Shown here piece after piece: positions 1 through 7,957 of a stretch of DNA of 42,017 nucleotides (positions are counted from its first letter, which is position 1; every line of letters starts with the position of its first letter). The notes below the pieces were generated by a model. The model was not told the origin of the DNA. It worked only from the letters and a program-made list of their open reading frames with translations, and searched no databases. Origin of the DNA: a virus; IMG/VR virus record IMGVR_UViG_3300034071_002895, positions 1 through 42,017 of that record; one strand, written 5' to 3'. Position numbers and translations under genes: made by a program.

Positions 1-389
1 GGGGCGTTCATCTGAGGACGAACTCCAGACTTCTCCTCGATCTGTCGGACCTTGTCGTAGTGGGCGTCCAGAAGGACACAACCCCAGCATGGGCACTCCT
101 TACGAGCACCTCGGCTGCAACGGAAGTCCATCGGCATCTTCTTGCCGGACGAATCAAGGACTCCCTTGTTGAAAGCACAGTAGTGCTTCTGCGACTCAAA
201 CCACGTGGTCTCAGTCTCCAGGACTTCCTTCGTCTTGCGATCGTAGACTTCTTGCTTGTAGAGCTGCCAGGGCGAGATGTTGATCCAGCAAGCAACTTCG
301 TTCGGGTAGAAGTGATCGAACTGTCCCTCGGGAAAACGCTTTCCCTGACCGCCTGCGCCTCCGCCACCACCGGGGGTGCGCGGTTGCAT
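1..389 (-). CDS. Hypothetical Cys-containing phage protein (partial, runs off left edge)
   Basis: An open frame starts at an ATG at 389-387 and stays open to the window edge, so only the N-terminal 129 or so codons are visible. The product begins with a Gly-rich stretch (MQPRTPGGGGG). It then has a region rich in Trp, Tyr and Phe and a cysteine cluster, C-x6-C-x-C-x2-C (CSRGARKECPCWGC), that could bind zinc. The start lies 4 bases after the primase stop, so it is the last visible gene of the replication operon. Amino-acid composition and codon use look coding; the Ser/Arg-rich frames overlapping it on both strands look like shadows. I do not recognise the family. A role near DNA replication or recombination is inferred from position only. 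Confidence 0.8.
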   Translation of the reverse strand, partial: MQPRTPGGGGGAGGQGKRFPEGQFDHFYPNEVACWINISPWQLYKQEVYDRKTKEVLETETTWFESQKHYCAFNKGVLDSSGKKMPMDFRCSRGARKECPCWGCVLLDAHYDKVRQIEEKSGVRPQMNA

Positions 390-393
390 CGAA

Positions 394-1485
394 CTAGGAG
401 GCCTCTGGTCCGCGAGCCTTGCTTCGGTATGCAGTCGACGCGTTTTCATCAATGAGTTGTCTGACATGATCTTGTTGTCTCCACTGTAGATATGAACATG
501 AGGATTGAATGGCTTGATCTACTTCATCGGGTGTTAGTTCATCGGGTTGTTCTCTTTCATCGGGGTACAGCGCGACTCTTACGTCGATCCCGTATGCGGT
601 AAGCAATCTACCAGCGCGCAAGGTACCGCGATACCCTGCTTTGTTGTTGTCGAGAAACAGGACCACGATTCTGACAGCGGTACCTATCAACTCGGCATGT
701 AGGTCGCTCAGGTAGGCGCCAACAAGCGCAACCGTACTCTCATAGCCGGATTGCCAGCACCACATGCAGGCCTTGAAGCCCTCTGTGACGATCAGCGGGT
801 AGACATCGGGCTCGTTGGTGAAGAAGAACGGACGGACGACGTGGGCATGCCACAGAACCGCATCCTTGATCGCCTCCATCGTATACTCGGGCGGAATACT
901 GAATCCAGCCCTCAGCTTCATCTCTCCGTCGTAGATCTTGTATCGCGGTTCCTGGTAGTCCAGAACCGCTCTTCCAGAGATACCAACCAGATCCCCATAC
1001 TTGTTACGGATCGGGAAGGTGATCCGCATATTGTTCTGGTCGTATCCCACCTCGAAGTGCCGAAGGGTTCTCTTCTCGAACCCGGCTCGAAGGAGCTTTA
1101 CCGGAGCTTGCCGGTACTCATCGAGAAGATCCTCGTCGAGGATGTATTTTCCACGGAATGGATCGGAGCCTGTGGTAAAGCGTACAGCGACCTTACCCCG
1201 CCCCTTTACTGGCGCGGTACTTCGATCCATTCCTGTCGACTTCAGTACCTGGGCTATGCCTTCCTTACCGAGCCCGAAGTGACTGAACAGACGCGATATG
1301 TGGCCAGTAGACTGGCATGCATGGCAGAAGAAAACCGGCTTGTCCGTGGCTACCGAGCAAGACGGGTTCTTCTCTTTTCCGTCCCCGTGGAAGGGGCACT
1401 GGATCATTATGTGTGATGGGCTGATCTTCGCCGAATCTCGTAGACCAGGGACCAGCCCAAATAGGGCCGAGGCGATGTCACCCAT
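394..1485 (-). CDS. DnaG-type DNA primase (CHC2 zinc finger + TOPRIM)
   Basis: This 363-residue protein probably makes RNA primers for phage DNA replication. An N-terminal CHC2-type zinc finger is visible with C30, H33, C54 and C57. A TOPRIM domain follows: the acidic residue of motif 1 is E235 in IVTEGFKA, and motif 2 is LFLDNNKAG (D279-N280-N281). Cellular DnaG proteins usually have DxD at the second site, so Asn at 281 is unusual. The protein is shorter than bacterial DnaG (about 600 residues) and lacks an obvious C-terminal helicase-binding domain, as is common in phages. It overlaps the upstream helicase gene by 8 bases, which implies translational coupling and a helicase-primase pair. 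Confidence 0.92.
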   Translation of the reverse strand: MGDIASALFGLVPGLRDSAKISPSHIMIQCPFHGDGKEKNPSCSVATDKPVFFCHACQSTGHISRLFSHFGLGKEGIAQVLKSTGMDRSTAPVKGRGKVAVRFTTGSDPFRGKYILDEDLLDEYRQAPVKLLRAGFEKRTLRHFEVGYDQNNMRITFPIRNKYGDLVGISGRAVLDYQEPRYKIYDGEMKLRAGFSIPPEYTMEAIKDAVLWHAHVVRPFFFTNEPDVYPLIVTEGFKACMWCWQSGYESTVALVGAYLSDLHAELIGTAVRIVVLFLDNNKAGYRGTLRAGRLLTAYGIDVRVALYPDEREQPDELTPDEVDQAIQSSCSYLQWRQQDHVRQLIDENASTAYRSKARGPEAS

Positions 1486-2986
1486 TTGGCTCTCTGTCTA
1501 GGATCGATTCGTCGAAGGTGGTTTTGTTGCCGAGCAACCCACCACGAACAGCCATGCTGGCTTTGTCCAGAGTCTTCCTAGACGAGAGGCCATCAACCTT
1601 GCGCTTGTTGGTTTCCGCTTCCTCTCGAGCCTCATCCTCATCTTCTTGCTTGAGCAGTTCGGTGATCATCTTGTCATTGGTGATTGGGCCGATCTCGGAG
1701 AAATCGCAACAAGGAACATTGTTGATCAGAACTCCAGAGAATGGAACTTCGCGACCTCCAAGCATCTTGAGTGCAGACACATCTACTCCGTTCATCTTGC
1801 CCGTGATGACCTGGAAGCCGTTGTCCATGTCTTGGCCAAAGGCATCCGAGTAACCAAAGCTTGAGATCGTACCTACCTTGTTTTCAGCTCCGCGGTTCAA
1901 CTGGTGTGTCCCGACGAGACTGATGTTGGTCTTCATGGCCATGTCTTTGAGATTGCGGGACAGGCTCGACATCGCCTTCCAGTCTGCGTCTCCAGACTTC
2001 GCGCCGTTAGCATTCTGCCGGTAGAAGGAGTCAGAGATCACCACGTCCGGCGAGAACATCTCTACCTGCGACTCCATCCACGCTACGGACTTGCCCGTAG
2101 ACTCAATGATGTCGATCGAAGGCATCTTTCCCGGGCTGATCCCTTCGATGGCTTCGTGCAGGCGAAACGAGTAGTGCTCGTCTGTCTCGTTTGGATAGCG
2201 CCCATACGTCCGCGCCTCCTCGAGCAGCTGAGCGACTTCCAGCTCATTCATGTCCGAGTTCTTGAACTCGGAGTACCTGAGCTTCGCGATAAAAGCGATC
2301 ACGCGGAGAAGAACCAAGCGCCGCTTCATCTCTGGGGAAAAGATGAGCACGCGCGCATGGCCGTGCTTGAAGGCGTGGACACCGACACACAGGGCAGTGA
2401 AAGTCTTTCGGGACTTAGGTCTGCCTGCGATGATCGTGAACTCACCTTTCTGTAGACCTTTGGTGGCCTTGTTCAGAGACTCCCAGGGCCAAGGAATACC
2501 TTGGCTCAGAATGCTGCCGGTATCGTAGTCAACGAGGATGTCCTCGAAGCCGTCAGCAAGGGTTATGTGCTGAGATCTCTGTAGCTTGTCCGTCATCTTG
2601 CGAAGCTCAAGCTGCTTCGCCATCAATGGTCCGGTCAGGCTATCGGGGGATCTCGCAAGAGCATCGAGTTCCAGTGCTATCTCAGCAACCCTAGATCTCA
2701 TCTTCTGAGACTGGGTCTCGAACACCAGCGACTCAACGGTGTCACCCGGGTCTGGAGTCGGGATCTCCATACCTGAGTTGTTGAAGCGGCTCTTAACAAC
2801 AGAGAGGGATGGGTAGCGTGCTACTTCGTCCGTGCTGTGCCGGTAGCCCGTGATGAAGTTGAGCAAGATCTTACCCTGCTCTGTGATCATGTGCTCTTCA
2901 GTGATGTCCCCGGCCTGAAGAGGTTTGAAGTTTCCATCCTGTAGCATCTTCGCGAGAAGACGTAGTTCGATATTGATCACTGACAC
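1478..2986 (-). CDS. Replicative DNA helicase, DnaB/RecA-fold family
   Basis: This 502-residue hexameric-helicase-like protein probably unwinds DNA at the phage replication fork. The RecA-fold core contains a degenerate Walker A, GRPKSRKT at 188-195, where DnaB usually has GRPxxGKT. It also has the catalytic glutamate of the DnaB FSLEM motif, here IFSPEM (E219); a Walker B strand VVISDS at 315-320; and the downstream GTHQLNRG segment matching the DnaB SQLNR motif. The N-terminal 150 residues are helical and resemble a DnaB N-terminal domain. The C-terminus is charged (EDEDEAREEAE). It lies directly upstream of the primase and overlaps it by 8 bases. The Arg replacing the P-loop Gly is the main oddity. 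Confidence 0.9.
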   Translation of the reverse strand: MSVINIELRLLAKMLQDGNFKPLQAGDITEEHMITEQGKILLNFITGYRHSTDEVARYPSLSVVKSRFNNSGMEIPTPDPGDTVESLVFETQSQKMRSRVAEIALELDALARSPDSLTGPLMAKQLELRKMTDKLQRSQHITLADGFEDILVDYDTGSILSQGIPWPWESLNKATKGLQKGEFTIIAGRPKSRKTFTALCVGVHAFKHGHARVLIFSPEMKRRLVLLRVIAFIAKLRYSEFKNSDMNELEVAQLLEEARTYGRYPNETDEHYSFRLHEAIEGISPGKMPSIDIIESTGKSVAWMESQVEMFSPDVVISDSFYRQNANGAKSGDADWKAMSSLSRNLKDMAMKTNISLVGTHQLNRGAENKVGTISSFGYSDAFGQDMDNGFQVITGKMNGVDVSALKMLGGREVPFSGVLINNVPCCDFSEIGPITNDKMITELLKQEDEDEAREEAETNKRKVDGLSSRKTLDKASMAVRGGLLGNKTTFDESILDREPNG

Positions 2987-3026
2987 TCCGTGGTCATTCG
3001 TTATCCTGTACGGAGTACATCCGTAC

Positions 3027-4082
3027 TTACTTCAGAATCTGTAGTAGGACGGCTCCTGCAAGCTCGGAGCTAACATAGGCGTCGTCCTTGTCGCACTCCT
3101 TTTTGACACACACCATGATTGCGTTGAGAATACCCATCGCTGAGTGGCTGGTGTGTGCTGCCTCCTTGTAGGCAGCCGTACATGCCGTTATGAAGCCTTG
3201 CTCTGAGCCAGCTGCCTTGAGCATCGTGCTCATCGCAACCAGGGCGTCCTCCTCGGTCAAGAAGGACAGGCTCTTGAGCTTATCGATCTTCTCTGCCAAC
3301 GATCCCCAGAGGACCTTTGCGGACTCGAGAGCAGCCGAGAACTTCGCAGCAAGATCCGACGCGTCTCCCCGATGTACCTTTCGCAACGAAGCATGCTTGC
3401 GCAGAACGATGCAGACCCCGTGCTCCGGGATAAACATCATGGGCACTACCCACAGCGAGGTATAACCCACCTCGCTGTTTTTGATCACAACACCGGGGAG
3501 TGCCACGAAGTCGGTATTCGGTATTGAGATCTCTTTCTCGGTCACTGCGTATGCGTAGAAAGCACGGTCTGTCTTTCCTGATTGGTGCGCGACCGCATAC
3601 CCCTCAGGTAGAACATCCGTCAGAGCTTTCATGATCGCTGTGTCTGGGATGTCGGCGAAATGCCTGCTCACCAATCCGCGCACTACGAGTAGGTCCTCGC
3701 TGTAGTAGCTCTTCATGGTTCTGAGCATGTAGGGTCGGAGGACGTGGAGTCGCTTGTTGAGTTCATCCACCTCCTGGTCGATTGCTACGGACTCGAACCA
3801 CTTCTCGCGACAGCCCAGGTGAGACAGAAGCTGACCGCGGCTCCACCGAGTGAAGACGTGCGGCTTATCGACCTCGTCTACCTCCAGCTTGAGGCCGCAG
3901 TAGGGATCCTCCTTGTCATCCCCGGTGAACTCAGACAGGTCGATCTTCTCAAACCTCAGCCCCCTGAGATCTTTGCTGGTGTAGGTGAAGTCGGGAAGGC
4001 AAAGCCCCGCGAACTCTTCAACCTGCTTGCCCAACTCCGTCAGAGGAATCAACTGCTTCAGATAGGGTTTCAGCGATTCCAC
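3027..4082 (-). CDS. DUF932-like phage protein
   Basis: A 351-residue protein starting with GTG at 4082. Two segments recall the DUF932 (phage/plasmid-like TIGR03299) family: VVRGLVSRHFADIPD at about residues 134-148, like the family's 'R-lS-ry-pidn' motif, and the stretch from VIKNSEVGY to LRKVHRGD at about 201-242, like its 'NSEvG...R..H.g' region. DUF932 proteins are found in many phages and plasmids, often next to replication genes. Their biochemical function is not established. The C-terminal third is helical and alanine-rich. The start overlaps the upstream gene by 65 bases, which is unusual here, but the next in-frame start would remove conserved-looking sequence. The family call is from memory of motifs and is moderately sure. 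Confidence 0.75.
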   Translation of the reverse strand: MESLKPYLKQLIPLTELGKQVEEFAGLCLPDFTYTSKDLRGLRFEKIDLSEFTGDDKEDPYCGLKLEVDEVDKPHVFTRWSRGQLLSHLGCREKWFESVAIDQEVDELNKRLHVLRPYMLRTMKSYYSEDLLVVRGLVSRHFADIPDTAIMKALTDVLPEGYAVAHQSGKTDRAFYAYAVTEKEISIPNTDFVALPGVVIKNSEVGYTSLWVVPMMFIPEHGVCIVLRKHASLRKVHRGDASDLAAKFSAALESAKVLWGSLAEKIDKLKSLSFLTEEDALVAMSTMLKAAGSEQGFITACTAAYKEAAHTSHSAMGILNAIMVCVKKECDKDDAYVSSELAGAVLLQILK

Positions 4083-4356
4083 GGATCACCACTTTCTCGG
4101 TTTGCTGCTGGGACGTCGACTCATCAGTGAAGTGAACAGACTCGGCGTGTTCTTTACACGCATCTCGGATCGCAATAGCCAGCTCCCCAAACTTGGAGCC
4201 TTCTGAAAGCTCCACTTCATGGGAGATCTGGCCGTGTGCCTGTCCTTCGGAATCCACGAACAGACACTTGTAGTGGACGACTATCCCCGAGGCTGCGCGC
4301 CCCTTGATAGAGATCTCAGATATACGAACTTCGGTCCCGCGAAATCCAGAGGGCAT
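4018..4356 (-). CDS. Hypothetical small protein
   Basis: A 112-residue protein with a good ribosome-binding site (AAGGAGGACTG before ATG). Its start shares a base with the stop of the upstream gene (TGATG), so it is likely co-translated. The sequence has alternating hydrophobic strands (VRISEISIKG, GIVVHYKCLFVD) followed by a helix (SKFGELAIAIRDACKEHAESV), suggesting a small alpha/beta fold. The last 20 or so residues overlap the start of the DUF932-like gene in another frame. I do not recognise a family. Confidence 0.7.
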   Translation of the reverse strand: MPSGFRGTEVRISEISIKGRAASGIVVHYKCLFVDSEGQAHGQISHEVELSEGSKFGELAIAIRDACKEHAESVHFTDESTSQQQTEKVVIRGIAETLSEAVDSSDGVGQAG

Positions 4357-4715
4357 CAGTCCTCCTTAGCCATGTGCGTTTCGAGGTGGTCTTTGAGCAC
4401 GGTGTATGCGCTGCCGATGTAGTGATCCATGAAGACCAGGCACTCTTCGTACGCAGCCGCCTTTGCTTGCTGGATTGCTTCCGTCGTCTGGTCGCACCGA
4501 ATGGACACGGTCACATCAAGCCGAACTGAGCTGTACCCGTACGGACCAGCAAACTTCTCTGACAGGCCAACGCGAACGTTCGCGTTCCCGTCACCCAGCA
4601 TGCTCTTATATCGATCACTTGACATCCTAAGCTCCCTGGAGGCGGGCTCGCCTCCTATATCGTTGATCTGATTCCCGTCCATCCCCATTATGTATATGGT
4701 GGCGTCCAGCTCCAT
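4356..4715 (-). CDS. Hypothetical small protein
   Basis: A 119-residue protein starting one base after the stop of its upstream neighbour, preceded by an AGAAGG ribosome-binding site. The segment FAGPYGYSSVRLDVTVSIRC, followed by the helical QTTEAIQQAKAAAYEECLVFMDHYIG, suggests a small strand-helix domain. Internal ATGs near residues 10, 12 and 31 are possible alternative starts, but the first has the best spacing to the ribosome-binding site. No family is recognised. Tight coupling with the glycosylase and helicase genes suggests shared expression with early replication genes. Confidence 0.7.
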   Translation of the reverse strand: MELDATIYIMGMDGNQINDIGGEPASRELRMSSDRYKSMLGDGNANVRVGLSEKFAGPYGYSSVRLDVTVSIRCDQTTEAIQQAKAAAYEECLVFMDHYIGSAYTVLKDHLETHMAKED

Positions 4716-4716
4716 G

Positions 4717-5130
4717 TCAGGCCTTCTTGGGACCAGTCACTGAAACGCTGGCGACAAACTCAACCTCGTTCGCCACGTCCTGCGAGATGACGCCTTCGCG
4801 GAGGTACTTGTCGTACTCCTTGAGATCGACTTTGTACTCGAGATGCACAAAGTCTGCGGCCCCTGGAAGCAGCTCGACCAACCTCTTGCCGTTGATGCCG
4901 CGCCGCTTCGAGATCTTGAAATCGCCGAACACTGGTCCAAGTGTTTCGTACTCCATCTTGTACAGGGCGCCCGCATCCTCGATCGCTGAGTTGTACTCGT
5001 CGCGCAGGCGTTCATGCTTCTCGATGACACTCCCGTTCTCTGCCTCGAACCCCATGAGGGCCATCTTTGCCGCTTCGATCCGGGAGATCTGCTGCAACAG
5101 CAGCAACGACGGATTCTTCTCTTTGCTCAT
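4717..5130 (-). CDS. Hypothetical protein, helical N-terminus
   Basis: A 137-residue protein. The ATG at 5130 was chosen over upstream in-frame starts because it follows GGAGGACGAAAAGAA and forms an ATGA overlap with the glycosylase stop. Residues 1-60 look like a long helix or coiled coil rich in Glu, Lys and Leu. The middle has VFGDFKISKRRGINGKRLVELLPG, which could be a basic nucleic-acid-contacting segment, and the end has VANEVEFVASVSVTGPKKA. The layout loosely resembles small phage proteins that accompany single-strand DNA handling, but no family can be named. Confidence 0.75.
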   Translation of the reverse strand: MSKEKNPSLLLLQQISRIEAAKMALMGFEAENGSVIEKHERLRDEYNSAIEDAGALYKMEYETLGPVFGDFKISKRRGINGKRLVELLPGAADFVHLEYKVDLKEYDKYLREGVISQDVANEVEFVASVSVTGPKKA

Positions 5131-5813
5131 TTCTTTTCGTCCTCCAGTAGGTGGTTCACGTACTTCCCAGCTTTGGTCAGAGAAGCGAGCGTCGCGGCAA
5201 GAGGGCCGTGAACAGCCGAACTCGGATCCTTGATGATCTGTTTCCCAGACACGGTTGCGAGAACGGGATAGCGAACCATATCGGCTCGCCCACGAACCCA
5301 CGTATCAAAGATCTCTCCAGCTGCGGCGGAGATCGTCGTATACTTGTGACGATCTTTCGGCAAGACAAGAGTCTTCCAAGGCAGATCACCCATTGCGATG
5401 ATGAGCCTAGGATCTACCAGGTAGATGATCTCGTTCAGTCTCGGAGAGCACGCCGCAACTTCTTCCTTCGCGGGATCTCGCGTCTGCTCTCGAGCCTCCG
5501 ACTCTTCCGTTGCCGGGACAACGGTGAAGGGGCGGCACCCCACAACCGTTGTGAAGAAGACGTCTTCTTCCTTGATCCCGGCCTCCTTGAGCAGGTCGAT
5601 GACTAGGTGGCCCGCCTCGTCGGATAGGTACTCTCCGAGCAGCATGTCATCCTCGGACGGAGCATCCATGACGACCAAGAAGTGCGCGTTATGTGACCCA
5701 ACGCCAAACAGCGGCGACTCCTTCTTACGCCTGCTGGCAGCAAGCCCACACCTCTCACATTTGATCCAGCTGTCTCGAAGGACTTCGAGACTCTTCAGTG
5801 CATCCATCTTCAT
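5127..5813 (-). CDS. Uracil-DNA glycosylase, family 4/5-like (Fe-S type)
   Basis: This 228-residue protein probably removes uracil from DNA. It shows the layout of iron-sulphur uracil-DNA glycosylases: C19-x2-C22 near the N-terminus, then PLFGVGSHNAHFLVVMDAPSEDD (motif A region, residues about 34-56), VFFTTVVGCRPF with C93, and C122 in the CSPRLNEIIYLVDPRLIIAMGD segment. The four cysteines fit a [4Fe-4S] cluster. The spacing between the last two is lengthened by a charged insert (residues 101-119). The C-terminal SSAVHGPL could hold the family's conserved His. Its ATGA overlaps with both neighbours place it in the replication operon. Removal of uracil, or a role in nucleotide-pool defence, are both possible. 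Confidence 0.85.
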   Translation of the reverse strand: MKMDALKSLEVLRDSWIKCERCGLAASRRKKESPLFGVGSHNAHFLVVMDAPSEDDMLLGEYLSDEAGHLVIDLLKEAGIKEEDVFFTTVVGCRPFTVVPATEESEAREQTRDPAKEEVAACSPRLNEIIYLVDPRLIIAMGDLPWKTLVLPKDRHKYTTISAAAGEIFDTWVRGRADMVRYPVLATVSGKQIIKDPSSAVHGPLAATLASLTKAGKYVNHLLEDEKK

Positions 5814-7210
5814 GCCTCGTATTTGTAGATCTTGTAAGGAATACGCCCGCCCTTGTTAGCGGGCCACTGGTTCAACAGCCTACGCATCTTCCCGCACAGG
5901 TAGGATAGCTCGGGTATCGCGGTGTCTTCGAATACGATCACCAGGGGCTCTGCCTTCTTAGCGAAGGCCCTAAGAATGCGACCCATGACCTGCTGTAGAA
6001 TGCCCTTCTTGGAGAAAGGCTCCACAACGAACAGGGTGTCCAGGCTGGGCTTGTTTAGCGCCTGCTTACCCAGGGTCATGATAGCCACGATCGGGTTGCA
6101 TTCCCTTATACGCCGACTTCGCTCCTTTCCTTTCACGTCACCGTTAATCACCCCAGATCCGGGCAGTTTGGCGCCCAGTATCTCTGTCATCTCCTTGCTG
6201 TGAGCGAGCACTAGGACCTTCCTCCCGGAGGCCAGCGACTTCTTGATCTCCCTAACAATGAGGTCAGTCCGCCCATCCTTGTTGGACCGAGCCAGGTACC
6301 CGTAGGTCATGCCGTAATGAAACTCATCCTGGGTATCGTGCGTCTCTGCTCGGATGATTGGATCGTCGTAGTTCAGTGTCGTTGGAAGGTGCTTGAAGCA
6401 GAACTTCGGTATGAGATCTGGTGTTAGGTAGCTGTACACCACGTCCCCTAGTGTTGATCTCAGAAGAGAATCGAACTCATCTTCGCGCTCTGGAGTCGCA
6501 GTCAGCCCCCACCGACGACCGGCGAAAGGAGGGATAGCCAGATTGAAGTAGGGCGCACCCATGACGTGTGCTTCGTCCGGAATGATCACACCGAACCAGT
6601 GAAGCATCTCGGTAGGAAGCGTGTTTGTGGTGGCCCTCCTGGCGAGAGTGTTCACCTGCGCGACACAGATCTTCTTCTTCCAGTTGAACTTTCCGCCACC
6701 GATGTAGCCGATCTCCTCTGGAGGAATACCCAGCAGACTCTCTATCTCCTCCTTCCACTGCTCGGCCAGGCCCTCGTCGGTCACTACGATCAAAATAGGA
6801 ACGCGAAGCTGCGCGGCTGTGTGGAGTGCGACCACCGTTTTACCGGCACCGCATCGCAGACACAGGATTCCGTCGTAAGTACCGAGCAGCGCTTCGCTAC
6901 CTCTACGCTGGTAGTCTTTCGTTGGCTCTTTCGCGTCCAGCACTACCCGGCTGTTGAAGGACACCTTGGGGAAGTTACGGTATCGAGTATCGATCATTGG
7001 ATACGGAAGCTTCGCCAAAGTCTCTGGACGAAGAAAGTTCCTGGGCACTCGGAAGTGGTGAGGCTCCTCTCGCCAGGCATCTATGGCCTGGCCGGTCTTG
7101 CTGATGTACGTGAAGGCGGATTGAACCTGGATCGCGCTGAAGTGACTCTTCGGTAGCCACAACCACGAATCGAGGTATCCGACGCCTGGCTTTCTTACGA
7201 TGAACTTCAT
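5810..7210 (-). CDS. Superfamily 2 DNA/RNA helicase (DEAH box, UvsW-like layout)
   Basis: A 466-residue ATP-dependent helicase or translocase. Motifs are in order: Q-motif region DYQRRGSEALL at 99-109, Walker A CGAGKT at 120-125, DEAH at 212-215, TAT at 237-239, and motif VI QQVMGRILR at 406-414. A roughly 95-residue N-terminal domain precedes the core, as in phage UvsW-type helicases involved in recombination and fork processing. The ribosome-binding site AAGGA sits between the start and the U-tract of a terminator only 12 bases upstream, so expression probably depends on read-through or an internal promoter. It is the first gene of the seven-gene overlapping run to the left. Confidence 0.9.
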   Translation of the reverse strand: MKFIVRKPGVGYLDSWLWLPKSHFSAIQVQSAFTYISKTGQAIDAWREEPHHFRVPRNFLRPETLAKLPYPMIDTRYRNFPKVSFNSRVVLDAKEPTKDYQRRGSEALLGTYDGILCLRCGAGKTVVALHTAAQLRVPILIVVTDEGLAEQWKEEIESLLGIPPEEIGYIGGGKFNWKKKICVAQVNTLARRATTNTLPTEMLHWFGVIIPDEAHVMGAPYFNLAIPPFAGRRWGLTATPEREDEFDSLLRSTLGDVVYSYLTPDLIPKFCFKHLPTTLNYDDPIIRAETHDTQDEFHYGMTYGYLARSNKDGRTDLIVREIKKSLASGRKVLVLAHSKEMTEILGAKLPGSGVINGDVKGKERSRRIRECNPIVAIMTLGKQALNKPSLDTLFVVEPFSKKGILQQVMGRILRAFAKKAEPLVIVFEDTAIPELSYLCGKMRRLLNQWPANKGGRIPYKIYKYEA

Positions 7211-7222
7211 CCTGATCCTTAG

Positions 7223-7251
7223 AAAAAAAGAGGGGCGATGTGCCCCTCTTT
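7223..7251 (-). terminator. Rho-independent terminator before the replication operon
   Basis: A perfect 10-bp stem, AAAGAGGGGC (7227-7236) with GCCCCTCTTT (7242-7251), and a 5-base loop. Read on the minus strand it is followed by a run of seven T residues (7229-7223). It sits 2 bases after the stop of the Pro/Gln-rich gene and just before the SF2 helicase start. Confidence 0.92.
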
Positions 7252-7252
7252 C

Positions 7253-7957
7253 TCATTTGAAAATGTCGACACTTCTCATGTAGTCGAAGATGTGCCAACC
7301 CGCTGATCCGAGCATGCCCTGGGCGATATTCTTCGCCAGACGAGCAGGCGTGCCTTCGCCAGGCTCGGGTAGGAACGTTGGTGTGATGCCACCTCCCTGA
7401 TATCCGGAGGGGGCTACATACGGAGTATGCATCGATCTTGGCCACTCTTGCGGCGGCTGAACTGGGAACGGTACTGGGGAGTTCAGTTGCATCGGCGTCA
7501 CAAGAGCTTGCCGCGCCTGGTTCGGTGGCGTGCCCTGCGCCTGCTTGATGTTCGTCGGCAGGTTCTGATCGAAGTTCCACTGACGGAACAGGTTGTTGGG
7601 TACTTGCTGTTGCTGCTGTGGCTGCTGTTGCTGCTGTGGCTGCTGTTGCTGCGGGGGTGGCGGTTGCCTTCCGAACGAGGTGCCCTGGAGGAGTTGGCTA
7701 CCGAACGGACGCTCTCGGTTGTTGATCACTGGAAGGTTTCTTGTCGATTGCTGGTACCTTCGTCCGTCCAGGCTGCACCCGTCGTTGGCGCGCAGAGTGG
7801 CGGCTTTGCAGTCAGCCATCGATGGGCACTCGTCGTAGAAAAGGCCTTCGTGCTTTCCGCCACTGCACAGGCTGGCTGTCGGTGTTGATCCTGGGGACTC
7901 ATAGTGAGCCCAGGTTTTGCAGTTCATGAGCTGATCAGTTGGACCTATTTGAGACAC
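7253..7957 (-). CDS. Pro/Gln-rich hypothetical protein with Cys-rich N-terminus
   Basis: About 234 residues. I chose the GTG at 7957 because it follows GGAGGT by 3 bases; an ATG at 7927 in the same frame is the alternative but has no ribosome-binding site. Frames upstream of 7957 are unlike protein. The N-terminal part has spaced cysteines (MNCKTW, SLCSGGKH, YDECPSMADCK, NDGCSLDG), possibly a small metal-binding or disulphide domain. The middle is low complexity: PPPPQQQQ followed by three blocks of P with four or five Q. The C-terminus has a more ordered segment (ARLAKNIAQGMLGSAGWHIFDYM). It is a single-gene unit: a promoter-like block lies upstream and a terminator follows at once. Function is unknown; a virion or disordered linker protein is a guess. 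Confidence 0.75.
   Translation of the reverse strand: MSQIGPTDQLMNCKTWAHYESPGSTPTASLCSGGKHEGLFYDECPSMADCKAATLRANDGCSLDGRRYQQSTRNLPVINNRERPFGSQLLQGTSFGRQPPPPQQQQPQQQQQPQQQQQVPNNLFRQWNFDQNLPTNIKQAQGTPPNQARQALVTPMQLNSPVPFPVQPPQEWPRSMHTPYVAPSGYQGGGITPTFLPEPGEGTPARLAKNIAQGMLGSAGWHIFDYMRSVDIFK
7605..7652. repeat. 18-bp tandem repeat encoding the poly-Gln/Pro tract
   Basis: The plus strand shows CTGTTGCTGCTGTGGCTG repeated with an 18-bp period for about two and a half units, encoding the PQQQQQ repeats on the minus strand. It is a likely site of length variation by slippage. Confidence 0.85.

Noticed and set aside
8-370. A minus-strand frame of 120 codons (and a plus-strand frame over 60-455) at the left edge.
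   Set aside because: Both are Ser/Arg- or Leu-rich shadows of the real minus-strand gene (1-389) in a different frame, which has better composition, a proper start after the primase stop and a Cys cluster.
7605-7660. A possible CRISPR-like or regulatory repeat array.
   Set aside because: The repeats are 18-bp codon repeats encoding a Gln/Pro tract, without spacers.
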